The position numbers and the translations under genes are program-made. A stretch of DNA of 64,000 nucleotides. It comes from an uncultured Pirellula sp. Lineage in GTDB: Bacteria; Planctomycetota; Planctomycetia; Pirellulales; Pirellulaceae. The number at the start of each line of letters is the position of its first letter. Position 1 is the first letter of the stretch. The DNA is taken from assembly GCA_903930765.1 (NCBI GenBank), contig CAIYZV010000285.1, positions 1 to 64,000 of the forward strand, in the 5' to 3' direction. Below, in pieces: positions 38,908-47,599 of the stretch. Below the pieces are notes generated by a model, which did no database searches, was not told the origin of the DNA, and worked only from the letters and a program-made list of their open reading frames with translations.

Positions 38908-40734
38908 TTACAGAGCGGTCGTCGTCGGACCCGGCGATGGGGCTTCATCGATCGAACTAGGGATCAACCGCATCGGCGTGAACGCCGGATAAAACCCCGG
39001 CGGCGGGTTTAAGATCATGTCCGAGGGAAAGTTGATATCTTTCGTGGTCGTGGTGATTGTGAGGCCGTTCTTCGACAGGATCGGCCCCGTAAGGGAGCGG
39101 ATGGTTCCCAAGCCTGCCGTCGCATTTCCCAATGTGATGCTGTCCGTCGACAGGATTGCACCTCCGATGGAGCACGGAAATACGTCGGCGAAATCATCGT
39201 CATCGACGCCGCCAAAGGGAGTGTGCGACGGGTTGTAATTGCGCCACGTATCGGATTCACGCAGGTTGTTGGTAGAGAGCGAGTCCAGGCGAGTTCTGTC
39301 GACTACGTTCCCTTCGACTATCATTGCCGGATAATTTCTTCCCACGGTTTCCCAACAGATGCCACTGAAAAGTTCCACCGATGGGCAATTCTTAAAAACC
39401 AGCGTAGATCGGATTCGGGAATTTCGAATCCGGATAGGCCTGTTACGGCAATCGACGATGTAGATGCCTGAACTCGCTGGTGCGCTGTTGTTGATAGAGA
39501 AAGGATTGTACGTGTCGCTCAGGACCGTATTCTCGATGTACGTGTACGCCCCGGATTGATCCGTGCGATAAAGTCTAAATGCGTCGAACTTGAACCCAAC
39601 CGTGGTGTCGCTGACGAGGGACAGCTCAATTTTAGAGGGTGGACTTGCTGGGCTTGGGAAAGCGAATGTAGGGATATTGATCCTGGTCCAATGACCTGCA
39701 TTTGGCTTGACGGACGGGGATTCAATCGTACTGACGATCGTGTCGTTTTTTCGGTAAACGGAAATGCGTAATTTAAAATTGGTTCCTCCGTTATCGGGCT
39801 TGATATAGCACTCTCCTGTATATGTCCCACCAACAACCATAAGGCGTGTGATGTCTTGTACCGGGGAATCGGTAACTGTCATCCGGTTGGAGATCTGGCC
39901 GGAGGAGGGTGCGGTGTACGAATCGGATGTAATTCGGGTAATTGTCGCTGATGGATTGTTGCTGTACCAAGCGGATAGATCCGAGGTGAAGTCCGGGTTC
40001 GCGAGTAATTGCTCGTTCCCGATCCACGGAAAGATCGTGACGGCGTTGGCGGCAGGGCTTTGGTAGTAAGTTCCAGGATAGGAAGTCTGATTCGAAGCGA
40101 AACTCGGCGTGTTGCTGAACCACGGGATCGGATTGATCGTCCGTTGGCGAAAGTTAGCGAGTGTCCCAGTGAATTCATTTCCTGTCATTGCATCCATCTG
40201 GATTGTCGACAGCGAAGCCATGGTGTCTTGGCGAGCGATCGACCAGTGATTGGCGTTTACCATCGAGGATGTAAACGAGATATTAGCAGTGTCGGAGTAA
40301 AGAGAGCAGCGGAAGTTTTCATAGAGGGTCGGGCGGGCCTCGTAGCGAGCGGTTAATCGCTGGACCGCATTTCCAAACCTCCCCACGGAGGTGACTCGTG
40401 CAGCCCCTTTCGGGTCGGCACCTGCCGATGAATAAGCAGCCGTGACCGAAAATGCCGATCGAGCGGAAATACTCTGTTGCAAGGTTGCAGTGGGATCGGC
40501 AATCGCACCGGCGTTGTACTGACGTTGCCAGTATTCGAGACCTGCTTGAGCCATCCGGCGCGCTTCGAGTTGCTCGCGAAGCTCCTGATTCGCTTTGCCA
40601 GCCACGCGCGACATCTCGAGTCCCGCAACGGCTAGGCATGCAATGACCGCGCTCATTCCCATCACCATGGGATAGAGACTTCCGGTGCGCCGTTTGGCAA
40701 GTGTCCGAGCTTGGTAGTGTTTGATTCGGCTCAT
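38908..40734 (-). CDS. PilX/GspK-like pilus-associated protein with CBM4/9-like domain
   Basis: N-terminal TM GSLYPMVMGMSAVIACLAVAGLEMSRVAG followed by charged helix; central NPDFTSDLSAWYSNNPSATITRITSDSYTAPSSGQISNRMTVTDSPVQDITRLMVVGGTYTGECYIKP. Confidence 0.7.
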   Translation of the reverse strand: MSRIKHYQARTLAKRRTGSLYPMVMGMSAVIACLAVAGLEMSRVAGKANQELREQLEARRMAQAGLEYWQRQYNAGAIADPTATLQQSISARSAFSVTAAYSSAGADPKGAARVTSVGRFGNAVQRLTARYEARPTLYENFRCSLYSDTANISFTSSMVNANHWSIARQDTMASLSTIQMDAMTGNEFTGTLANFRQRTINPIPWFSNTPSFASNQTSYPGTYYQSPAANAVTIFPWIGNEQLLANPDFTSDLSAWYSNNPSATITRITSDSYTAPSSGQISNRMTVTDSPVQDITRLMVVGGTYTGECYIKPDNGGTNFKLRISVYRKNDTIVSTIESPSVKPNAGHWTRINIPTFAFPSPASPPSKIELSLVSDTTVGFKFDAFRLYRTDQSGAYTYIENTVLSDTYNPFSINNSAPASSGIYIVDCRNRPIRIRNSRIRSTLVFKNCPSVELFSGICWETVGRNYPAMIVEGNVVDRTRLDSLSTNNLRESDTWRNYNPSHTPFGGVDDDDFADVFPCSIGGAILSTDSITLGNATAGLGTIRSLTGPILSKNGLTITTTTKDINFPSDMILNPPPGFYPAFTPMRLIPSSIDEAPSPGPTTTAL

Positions 40735-40774
40735 GGAAAGTGGAAATGGAACGTGTATATTTGGAGGAATGGTA

Positions 40775-41344
40775 TTAGGGGCCTTGTAGCGGCCCGTTGG
40801 TGGGTGTGTCGCCGTTTTTGTAGGCGGTCACAGTGGTGAGCAACTGGCTGTTGCGAGAGAGTGAAACCGTGATTCTGTAAATAGACCCATAGGTTGTATT
40901 GGTCTGGGTCCAGTCATTGCTTTTCATGCGTTCGATGACCGTGGTGCGGGTCCATGACGAGAAGCCTGAGATGTCGGTACCCGACCGATCTTTCGGTGGG
41001 GATTCCGTAAGGTTGTGGTAGTCGTCGACATCATCCCAATTGGTTCGGATATCGCCGTTGGTTTCACCTGATTCAGGGCCCAGAGTCGCAGGCGGTCCAG
41101 ATTGTGGATCGCAGGCGGGTAATGATTGGATTTCGGTAAGAAGCTCGGTTGCCAGCAATTGGCCTTGCAAGCGATTCATTTCGGCGGTCGCGCGTCTTCG
41201 CGACGCTGCGATCGAGGCCATGGTTGCAACCATGAGAACACTCAGCAGCGCGGTTGATGCAGCGACCTCGATTTGCGAAAAGCCACGTGCTGGGCGGACT
41301 CGCAATCGATTGGCCCGGTTTCCAGTTGCAGGCTTGGCAATCAT
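40775..41344 (-). CDS. Prepilin-like minor pseudopilin (PilV/GspI-like)
   Basis: RGFSQIEVAASTALLSVLMVATMASIAASRRRA prepilin-type N-terminus. Confidence 0.78.
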   Translation of the reverse strand: MIAKPATGNRANRLRVRPARGFSQIEVAASTALLSVLMVATMASIAASRRRATAEMNRLQGQLLATELLTEIQSLPACDPQSGPPATLGPESGETNGDIRTNWDDVDDYHNLTESPPKDRSGTDISGFSSWTRTTVIERMKSNDWTQTNTTYGSIYRITVSLSRNSQLLTTVTAYKNGDTPTNGPLQGP

Positions 41345-42435
41345 TACGGAACCTCTGGTTGAGCCAGCAACCTAGCGCTCGACATTATCGTCGGATCGAC
41401 ATCTGGAAGGTTGGAGATCAGAATGTCGACAGAGGCAAGATTTCTTCGGTTCGAAACGGTATTGCTGGTGCTATACACGTAGCCCATCGCTAAAAAGCGA
41501 GGAGATTTACTTGCAGTTGACAGCCAACTGCTACCCCCGTTGGAGCTTGTATGCATCCTCACGTTGGAAGGGAGGTTGGATAACGCCGAAAGGCCCTGTA
41601 CTCGGACATGCGGATTTTCACTGGTGGTCGAGAGGATGACTGCAACCCAAGGGTTCGTCGTCAACCGATCTACAGGTGCGAGAGGAAATTCGAGGTACTG
41701 ATATTTCGAGCTCAAGTCTTGATTGGCAATCTGAATATCTGCGTAGACGTTGGAGAGATTGGGTCTTTGGGATGCATCGACATCGGTCACTCGGAGGCGT
41801 AATGAGCCTGCCATCGTAGGATCTGCGCTTCGGAGCATGAACTCTATGGAACCCAAATCCCAAGTTTGAAGAGTGTCTGGGCGAAACACCACCGCGATTT
41901 GCTGGGTGGAGCTAATGCTGTACTCTTGATAAGTGACCGAGGGTACCGAGTCCACCTTTTGAATCAACACACTTTCAGAGCGGAACCGATTGGGGATAGA
42001 GGAGGCGCCAGCAAAGCCGTACTGCAATTGAAAGCTGGAGACATCGCGTAGAACGGCGACATCTGTTCCCCCATTGATACGTCGGTACAGGTGCTTGGAT
42101 GAAGTCGTTCCATCGGTTTTCCACTCGTATCGAATCTGCTCGGGTAGAAAATCTTCATTTCGATCCGGTACGCAAAACTCGATGGCAGATGATGTCGATT
42201 CAGCGATCGCATTTGCCATTTCAATCTCCATCGCCATTTGGATGGAGGCGTCTGCGACTTGCTGGACGTTGCGATAAAACCGTTCGTCCATGGACTTCGA
42301 TTTGAGCATGAGCATCATGCAGGCGGCAAGACCAGCGAAAATTAAGGCAGCGCTCGGGATCGAGACGAGCAAATCGAGGGAAGCGATCCCGCGTCGGGCT
42401 TTTGTGGGATAGAAGGGCTTCAGGTGGGGGCTCAT
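41344..42435 (-). CDS. PilW/GspJ-like pseudopilin with internal beta-sandwich-like insertion
   Basis: RRGIASLDLLVSIPSAALIFAGLAACMMLMLKSKSMDERFYRN; stop overlaps next start (TAATG); start trimmed from the 42606 ORF. Confidence 0.72.
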   Translation of the reverse strand: MSPHLKPFYPTKARRGIASLDLLVSIPSAALIFAGLAACMMLMLKSKSMDERFYRNVQQVADASIQMAMEIEMANAIAESTSSAIEFCVPDRNEDFLPEQIRYEWKTDGTTSSKHLYRRINGGTDVAVLRDVSSFQLQYGFAGASSIPNRFRSESVLIQKVDSVPSVTYQEYSISSTQQIAVVFRPDTLQTWDLGSIEFMLRSADPTMAGSLRLRVTDVDASQRPNLSNVYADIQIANQDLSSKYQYLEFPLAPVDRLTTNPWVAVILSTTSENPHVRVQGLSALSNLPSNVRMHTSSNGGSSWLSTASKSPRFLAMGYVYSTSNTVSNRRNLASVDILISNLPDVDPTIMSSARLLAQPEVP

Positions 42436-42935
42436 TGCCGTGAAACCTGCCCTTCCTGCGAAAGCTGAACCGTACCCGAGGATTCGCCACAAGCGATTCC
42501 AATCGATGCCGCGGAATTGGGCACACCATACCGGTCGAAAGTGATCGTAAGGTCGGTTTGGGTGCTCCTGGAAGCTGGGCTGAGCAACCCATCGATGATT
42601 GGGCACAGAAAAGCTCCCTCGAAAACCACTTGATAGGTGCTCGAAGGGCGTAGAGGAGAATCGAGAGGATCGATGCTGTAGAAGTTCTTGTTGAACGAAA
42701 CGAAAAACTTCACGTCTTGGGAGGTGTACCTCGCATGCCTGCGGGCTAGCTCAATATCCTGAACCAATCGCTGGGCTGCGACTTGGGCGCGATACCGATT
42801 GAGGCTGGCCGTGTATTTAGGAATCGCAACCGCGGCGATGATGCCCAGTACGAATACCGTGACGACCACTTCTTGCAGGAAGTACCCCGCCGAAGCTGGC
42901 TTGCGGTATTTTTTCCGATCAACGAATCCTCGCAT
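42432..42935 (-). CDS. GspH/PilE-like pseudopilin
   Basis: AGYFLQEVVVTVFVLGIIAAVAIPKYTASLNRYRAQVAAQRLVQDIELARRHARY; ATGA overlap with following gene. Confidence 0.82.
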   Translation of the reverse strand: MRGFVDRKKYRKPASAGYFLQEVVVTVFVLGIIAAVAIPKYTASLNRYRAQVAAQRLVQDIELARRHARYTSQDVKFFVSFNKNFYSIDPLDSPLRPSSTYQVVFEGAFLCPIIDGLLSPASRSTQTDLTITFDRYGVPNSAASIGIACGESSGTVQLSQEGQVSRQ

Positions 42936-42937
42936 GA

Positions 42938-44683
42938 TCAAATGCTGCTTCCCAAACAAGTGGACGCGTCGGTTGGGAAGCTGAGTTGTGGGGTTGCAAT
43001 TGCGGAAGGTTTTAGGGGGCATGAGATCAAATCCGGAACATCGACTGGATCGGAAATCGGTTCCCGATCGAGCATATTCGCCCATGCGACCTTGCCTGGA
43101 GTGATGACGCCAGCTCGAATGCATTCGAAAAGGACCTCGACGATTTCACCGTCCCATGTTTTGTCCGAGTCGGAACGCAGGATGAAGGCCGCTTTTTCCA
43201 GAGGCAAAGCTTGTCGATAAGGACGCGTGCTGGTCATCGCATCAAACGCATCACAGACGGCGAGAATTCGCGCCATCAATGGAATGTCGCGTCCTTTTAG
43301 CCCTTGAGGGTAACCGGTCCCGTCGAACGCCTCGTGGTGAAGCAAAACTCCTGGCAGGACGTAGTCGATGTTGGTCAGGTGTCTGAGGATCGAGTATCCA
43401 ATGAATGGGTGCGATTTGATGATTTCGAACTCTTCGTTGGTGAGTTTGTCTGGCTTTTTCAGCACAGAGTCCGGGATACCGATCTTGCCAACGTCATGGA
43501 GGAGGCCTGCCATGTGGATACGATCGCATTCCTTGGCCGACATACCCATCCTTTTGGCGATGCATTGAGCGAAGGAAGCGACCCGCTCGCTGTGACCAGC
43601 CGTGTAGCAGTCTTTAGCGTCAATCGAATTGATGACGGCTAGTACCAGCCCTTTCGTGAGGGCTTCTTGAGCGGCGAAAAGCTCGGAGTTGCTAGCTTGG
43701 GATGCCAACATGTTTGCAGCCGTGGTTAGCAAGCCCGCTTCGAACGTACCGAATCTGACTCGATTCCAGTCTTCGATGGGTTCCTTCGATTGGTTTGGAT
43801 TACCTGTTGGCGAGTACTTGTTGATCGCGATCAACCATCCAAAAACGCGTTCCCCCTTGGCAACAACGGTCAGCATGCAGTTTTGGATGAAAGGGAAGCG
43901 ATCGAGGATAAGTTTGTCTCGAGAGCGATCGAGCAAGATTGGGCTTGTTCGGCCTTGGTCTACCAAATTCTGAGTCAATTGATCCAGTTGCCACGCCGAG
44001 AACTCGACTTCCGGTCCTGCGAGCAGATGCAATCGGGTAGGCTCAAGCGTATTCTGTGCGTTGGCTCCGAAAACCTCTAAGAATAAAAGGCTTTCCGCTT
44101 GGATGACTTGTGCCATCGGTGCGACGCAGGTGTGGGCTACCTCGACGGAGGATGCATTGACGGTGTACAGGTCTGCGAATTGATGGGACTGTCGAAACCA
44201 AGTTAGTTCTTCGAAATCCTGGGTGACTTGTTCGATGAATGATTCCGCATACTCTTCGTGCGGTGGAGCGACTGGCGAAGCCACTTCGCGATTGGCTTTC
44301 CACTCTGCTTCTTGCTGGCTATGCACGGACGTAATGAGGGTTCGGAGAAGACCACTAGATACGTCCGGTTTGAATGCGAACAGTGCCACCGAGGCGTCTT
44401 GGCGTTCGGACGCATCGATTACAAGGACTGTTAGGTTGGGCGATTGAGTAATCTCCGCAATTCCGTCGACGAGCTGATCTGGACGAAATTCGATGTTCGC
44501 GAGTTCCGTCTGTAGCGATTGCGCCTTGGATTCCTCTGAACTCACCATGCTGAGGATGTCGAGACCTGGCCGTCCCAACACGATTGGAAACGATGCAATC
44601 GCGATCGCCGACTCGAGTGCAGGTGCAAGCTTTAAAGCGAATTGCTTCGCGAAATCAATGGATTTGTTGGTTGTGGACAGCAT
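42938..44683 (-). CDS. HD-GYP domain phosphodiesterase
   Basis: AGHSERVASFAQ; LLHDVGKIGIPDSVL; LLHHEAFDGTGYPQGLKG; DAFDAMTSTRPYR. Start at MLSTTNKS chosen; ORF extends to 44803. Confidence 0.92.
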   Translation of the reverse strand: MLSTTNKSIDFAKQFALKLAPALESAIAIASFPIVLGRPGLDILSMVSSEESKAQSLQTELANIEFRPDQLVDGIAEITQSPNLTVLVIDASERQDASVALFAFKPDVSSGLLRTLITSVHSQQEAEWKANREVASPVAPPHEEYAESFIEQVTQDFEELTWFRQSHQFADLYTVNASSVEVAHTCVAPMAQVIQAESLLFLEVFGANAQNTLEPTRLHLLAGPEVEFSAWQLDQLTQNLVDQGRTSPILLDRSRDKLILDRFPFIQNCMLTVVAKGERVFGWLIAINKYSPTGNPNQSKEPIEDWNRVRFGTFEAGLLTTAANMLASQASNSELFAAQEALTKGLVLAVINSIDAKDCYTAGHSERVASFAQCIAKRMGMSAKECDRIHMAGLLHDVGKIGIPDSVLKKPDKLTNEEFEIIKSHPFIGYSILRHLTNIDYVLPGVLLHHEAFDGTGYPQGLKGRDIPLMARILAVCDAFDAMTSTRPYRQALPLEKAAFILRSDSDKTWDGEIVEVLFECIRAGVITPGKVAWANMLDREPISDPVDVPDLISCPLKPSAIATPQLSFPTDASTCLGSSI

Positions 44684-44892
44684 TGTCGGCTCCCATGGAG
44701 CGGGGTGTGCAACTGGTAACGTCGGCCAAAAGGCCACTGGTATGTAGCACAGGAAAAGTCTACGGGAGCGGAATATTTTCTCCAAACCGATTTGCATAGC
44801 CACTTTCTGAGTCCTACGTTTTCACGCCGCGAAGGTTAACGCTGGACTGAGTGTTTGGTCCGGGGCGAGCGGCGAAGAGTCTTAATGTATGA

Positions 44893-45312
44893 ATGGGAGA
44901 CATCCGAATGTCCGGAATGAAATCGAGCACTTCAAAGTTGCGTCGTGCGTTTAGCTTGGTCGAATTGGTTGTTGTTGTTTTGATCGTCGGAATCTTGGCA
45001 GCGGTCGCAGCTCCAAAGATGTTCGATACCAGCACCAAAGCACGTGAATCGGCGACCAAGGCATCGCTCAGTGTCGTACGAAACGCGATTGAGCTCTATT
45101 ACTCGGAGAATGCAGCCTATCCAACAAGCGGAGCTGCTTTGGCTACCGATCTTCAAAAGTATCTCAAAGGCCCATTCCCAGTAAGCGCGTACGGCAAGAA
45201 GGACGCAAGTGTTCTTGACGGTACCGCAGCTAATGGGACAACCGGTTGGGTCTACGATAAAGCGACCGGCAACTTCTGGGTGAACGACACTACAAATTTC
45301 AATGCTTGGTAG
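44893..45312 (+). CDS. Type II secretion/type IV pilin-like major pseudopilin
   Basis: RRAFSLVELVVVVLIVGILAAVAAPKMFDTSTKARESATKASLSVVRNAIELYYSENAAYPTS. Confidence 0.92.
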   Translation: MGDIRMSGMKSSTSKLRRAFSLVELVVVVLIVGILAAVAAPKMFDTSTKARESATKASLSVVRNAIELYYSENAAYPTSGAALATDLQKYLKGPFPVSAYGKKDASVLDGTAANGTTGWVYDKATGNFWVNDTTNFNAW

Positions 45313-45367
45313 TCGTCGGTCGACATCTGTTTTGAATCTCGCTCATCCTACTTGCTGACCAACCATC

Positions 45368-45796
45368 ATGACCACGCGTTTGAATGGACGAATCCTCGTT
45401 GCTGAAGACAATAAGGTGCTCGGCGACGTTCTCCGGTTCAATTTGGAACGGAGTGGTTTCGAGGTGACGTTGGCTCGGAGTGGCGACGCTGCGGCGAAGC
45501 TGGTCGCGGATGAGACGTACGATCTCTTGATCACGGATGTCGAGATGCCCGGCATGAACGGGGTGGATTTATGTCGGTTCGTTCGAGATGACATCGGCAA
45601 CTCGGATTTACCTATCGTTATCTGTTCCGCGCGGGGACTCGAGCTCGATGAACAAGTGTTAAAAGCGAAGTACGGTGTGGCTGAAATCATTTTCAAGCCT
45701 TTCAGCGTACGTGACTTGGTTGCCTTGGCGAGCCGTTTGTTATCTCCCGCAGACGCTCCCAAGACGCAACCCTTCCCTTTCCCGATTGGAAAGTAA
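45368..45796 (+). CDS. Single-domain response regulator (CheY-like)
   Basis: RILVAEDNKVLGDVL; YDLLITDVEMPGMNGVDLCRF; ICSARG; FKPFS. Confidence 0.93.
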   Translation: MTTRLNGRILVAEDNKVLGDVLRFNLERSGFEVTLARSGDAAAKLVADETYDLLITDVEMPGMNGVDLCRFVRDDIGNSDLPIVICSARGLELDEQVLKAKYGVAEIIFKPFSVRDLVALASRLLSPADAPKTQPFPFPIGK

Positions 45797-45805
45797 ACCA
45801 AGGCG

Positions 45806-47245
45806 ATGTCCAAAGTAACCACGTCCAATCCTTTGGCACGCCGACTGTGCAATCAGTACCTCCTTTTTTCGATGGTGGGACTGCTGGCATTCTTTGCGAT
45901 TGTTGTTTATATCTGCGTTCAATTGCCACGTATGGATTTGGTCGCAGCCTCGATGATGATTCCTTGCTTAGTCTTTTTCGTTGGTTCGGTCGTCTTCAAA
46001 CGGTCGGTTTACTGGCTGAGCGAACTGGAATCCCAGTTGACTCGCTTTGCCGATCCGACGGTTGGTGTTGAGGAGTTAAAGCCAATTCCATCAACATCGA
46101 ATTTGGCCAATGGCTGGAACCAGTTGCTGGCGAAAGTGCAACAGCAGGAAGTCTGGAATGGTGTCGAACGACGGCTTTCCGAGTCGTTTAACGCGCAGCA
46201 AGTAAGACGTTGGGAAGCGATTTTCCAACAATTGTCGGACGGTGTCGTCCTTTGCGACGAATCGGGAGTGATTGTTGAGAGCAACCGAGCCTTTTCCAAT
46301 CTGGTCGGTGCAACGGACTCGACGCGTTTGGTTGGTCAGCCCTTGGTGGATTCGATCAAGCCGTTGATTCATGACCCCGAATCGATCGATGTCGTAGAGC
46401 AAATGGTCGTTGGCCCTGCGAGTCAAGTTGGCGAGGTACGAATGAGCGACCGCGTCGAGGATGGGGTATGGCGCATCAGCATGCGGCGTTCCAATCAGGA
46501 ATCCTTAGGCCATGGCGCTATGGTATGGACGGTCCGAGACATCACACAACCGCGTCTCGCTGAGCGTGCTCGAGAGCAGTTCGTGATGACAGCAACTCAT
46601 GAGTTGAGGACCCCACTTGCGAATATCCGCGCTTACGCTGAAACGCTGAGCACCGCGAAGGATATCGATGTCGAGCAGCAGCAAGACTTTTTCAATGTGA
46701 TCAATAACGAAGCAACGCGATTAGCGCGATTTGTGGATGAATTGCTCAATGTCAGCCAAATGGAAGCTGGCGCTATCACTGTCCAAAAGCATGAGATTTA
46801 TTTGGAGCGTCTCATGTCGGAACTGATCGAACAGCAACGTCCTTTGAGCGTTGACAAATCGCAACGGCTAGAATACCTGGCGCCGCCGAAGATGCCTCGA
46901 ATTCGAGGTGATAAAGATAAATTGGCAGGAGCGATTAGCAACTTGATCGGAAACGCGATCAAGTACACTCCGGACGGCGGGGCGGTCAAGATTCGAGTCG
47001 AAAACGACCCGCATCATGTATACGTCCATGTGGAAGATACCGGATTCGGTATTTCCAAAGAGGATATTGTGAAACTGGGTAGCAAGTTCTACCGAAGTAG
47101 CGATGAACGTGTTCAGAATCTGGCTGGAAATGGACTTGGTTTGGCCTTTGTACAAGAGGTTGCGAGATTGCATGGAGGCCGATTGAATATTCGCTCGGAA
47201 ATCAATGCCGGTTCCTGTTTCACACTCGAAATCCCGATTGAATAG
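45806..47245 (+). CDS. PAS-containing sensor histidine kinase
   Basis: two N-terminal TM helices; PAS-like VVLCDESGVIVESNRAFSNLVG; H-box FVMTATHELRTPLANIRAY; N/G boxes LIGNAIKYTPDGG, EDTGFGIS, GNGLGLAFVQEV. Confidence 0.94.
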   Translation: MSKVTTSNPLARRLCNQYLLFSMVGLLAFFAIVVYICVQLPRMDLVAASMMIPCLVFFVGSVVFKRSVYWLSELESQLTRFADPTVGVEELKPIPSTSNLANGWNQLLAKVQQQEVWNGVERRLSESFNAQQVRRWEAIFQQLSDGVVLCDESGVIVESNRAFSNLVGATDSTRLVGQPLVDSIKPLIHDPESIDVVEQMVVGPASQVGEVRMSDRVEDGVWRISMRRSNQESLGHGAMVWTVRDITQPRLAERAREQFVMTATHELRTPLANIRAYAETLSTAKDIDVEQQQDFFNVINNEATRLARFVDELLNVSQMEAGAITVQKHEIYLERLMSELIEQQRPLSVDKSQRLEYLAPPKMPRIRGDKDKLAGAISNLIGNAIKYTPDGGAVKIRVENDPHHVYVHVEDTGFGISKEDIVKLGSKFYRSSDERVQNLAGNGLGLAFVQEVARLHGGRLNIRSEINAGSCFTLEIPIE

Positions 47246-47263
47246 CGGACTGGAAGGGTTTCC

Positions 47264-47599
47264 ATGATCGAAGCGAAGCGAACGGGTGCGGTCGATATCC
47301 TTGAGTGCGGTGTTCCTCTAATACGGGAATACACGTCGGTTTTTTGCGCATGTTGGGAACGGCTTTTCGCCTCCGGTATGCCCAAGATCGTTGTCGACAT
47401 GAGGGGTACTACTCTGATCGATAGCGCAGGATTGGAAGCTCTTTTGGATCTTAAGGATCGTTGTGAAGAGGTTGGTGGTTCGGCGGTTCTGGCGCGACCA
47501 ACACCGCTTTGCCAAGACATCTTGCGAGTCAACGGACTGAATCGGGAATTTCAAATCTATAGCGATTACGTGCAAGCGTTAGGGAGCTTCTCGAAATGA
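47264..47599 (+). CDS. STAS-domain protein (anti-sigma-factor antagonist type)
   Basis: KIVVDMRGTTLIDSAGLEALLDLKDRCEEVGGSAVLARP. Confidence 0.88.
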   Translation: MIEAKRTGAVDILECGVPLIREYTSVFCACWERLFASGMPKIVVDMRGTTLIDSAGLEALLDLKDRCEEVGGSAVLARPTPLCQDILRVNGLNREFQIYSDYVQALGSFSK

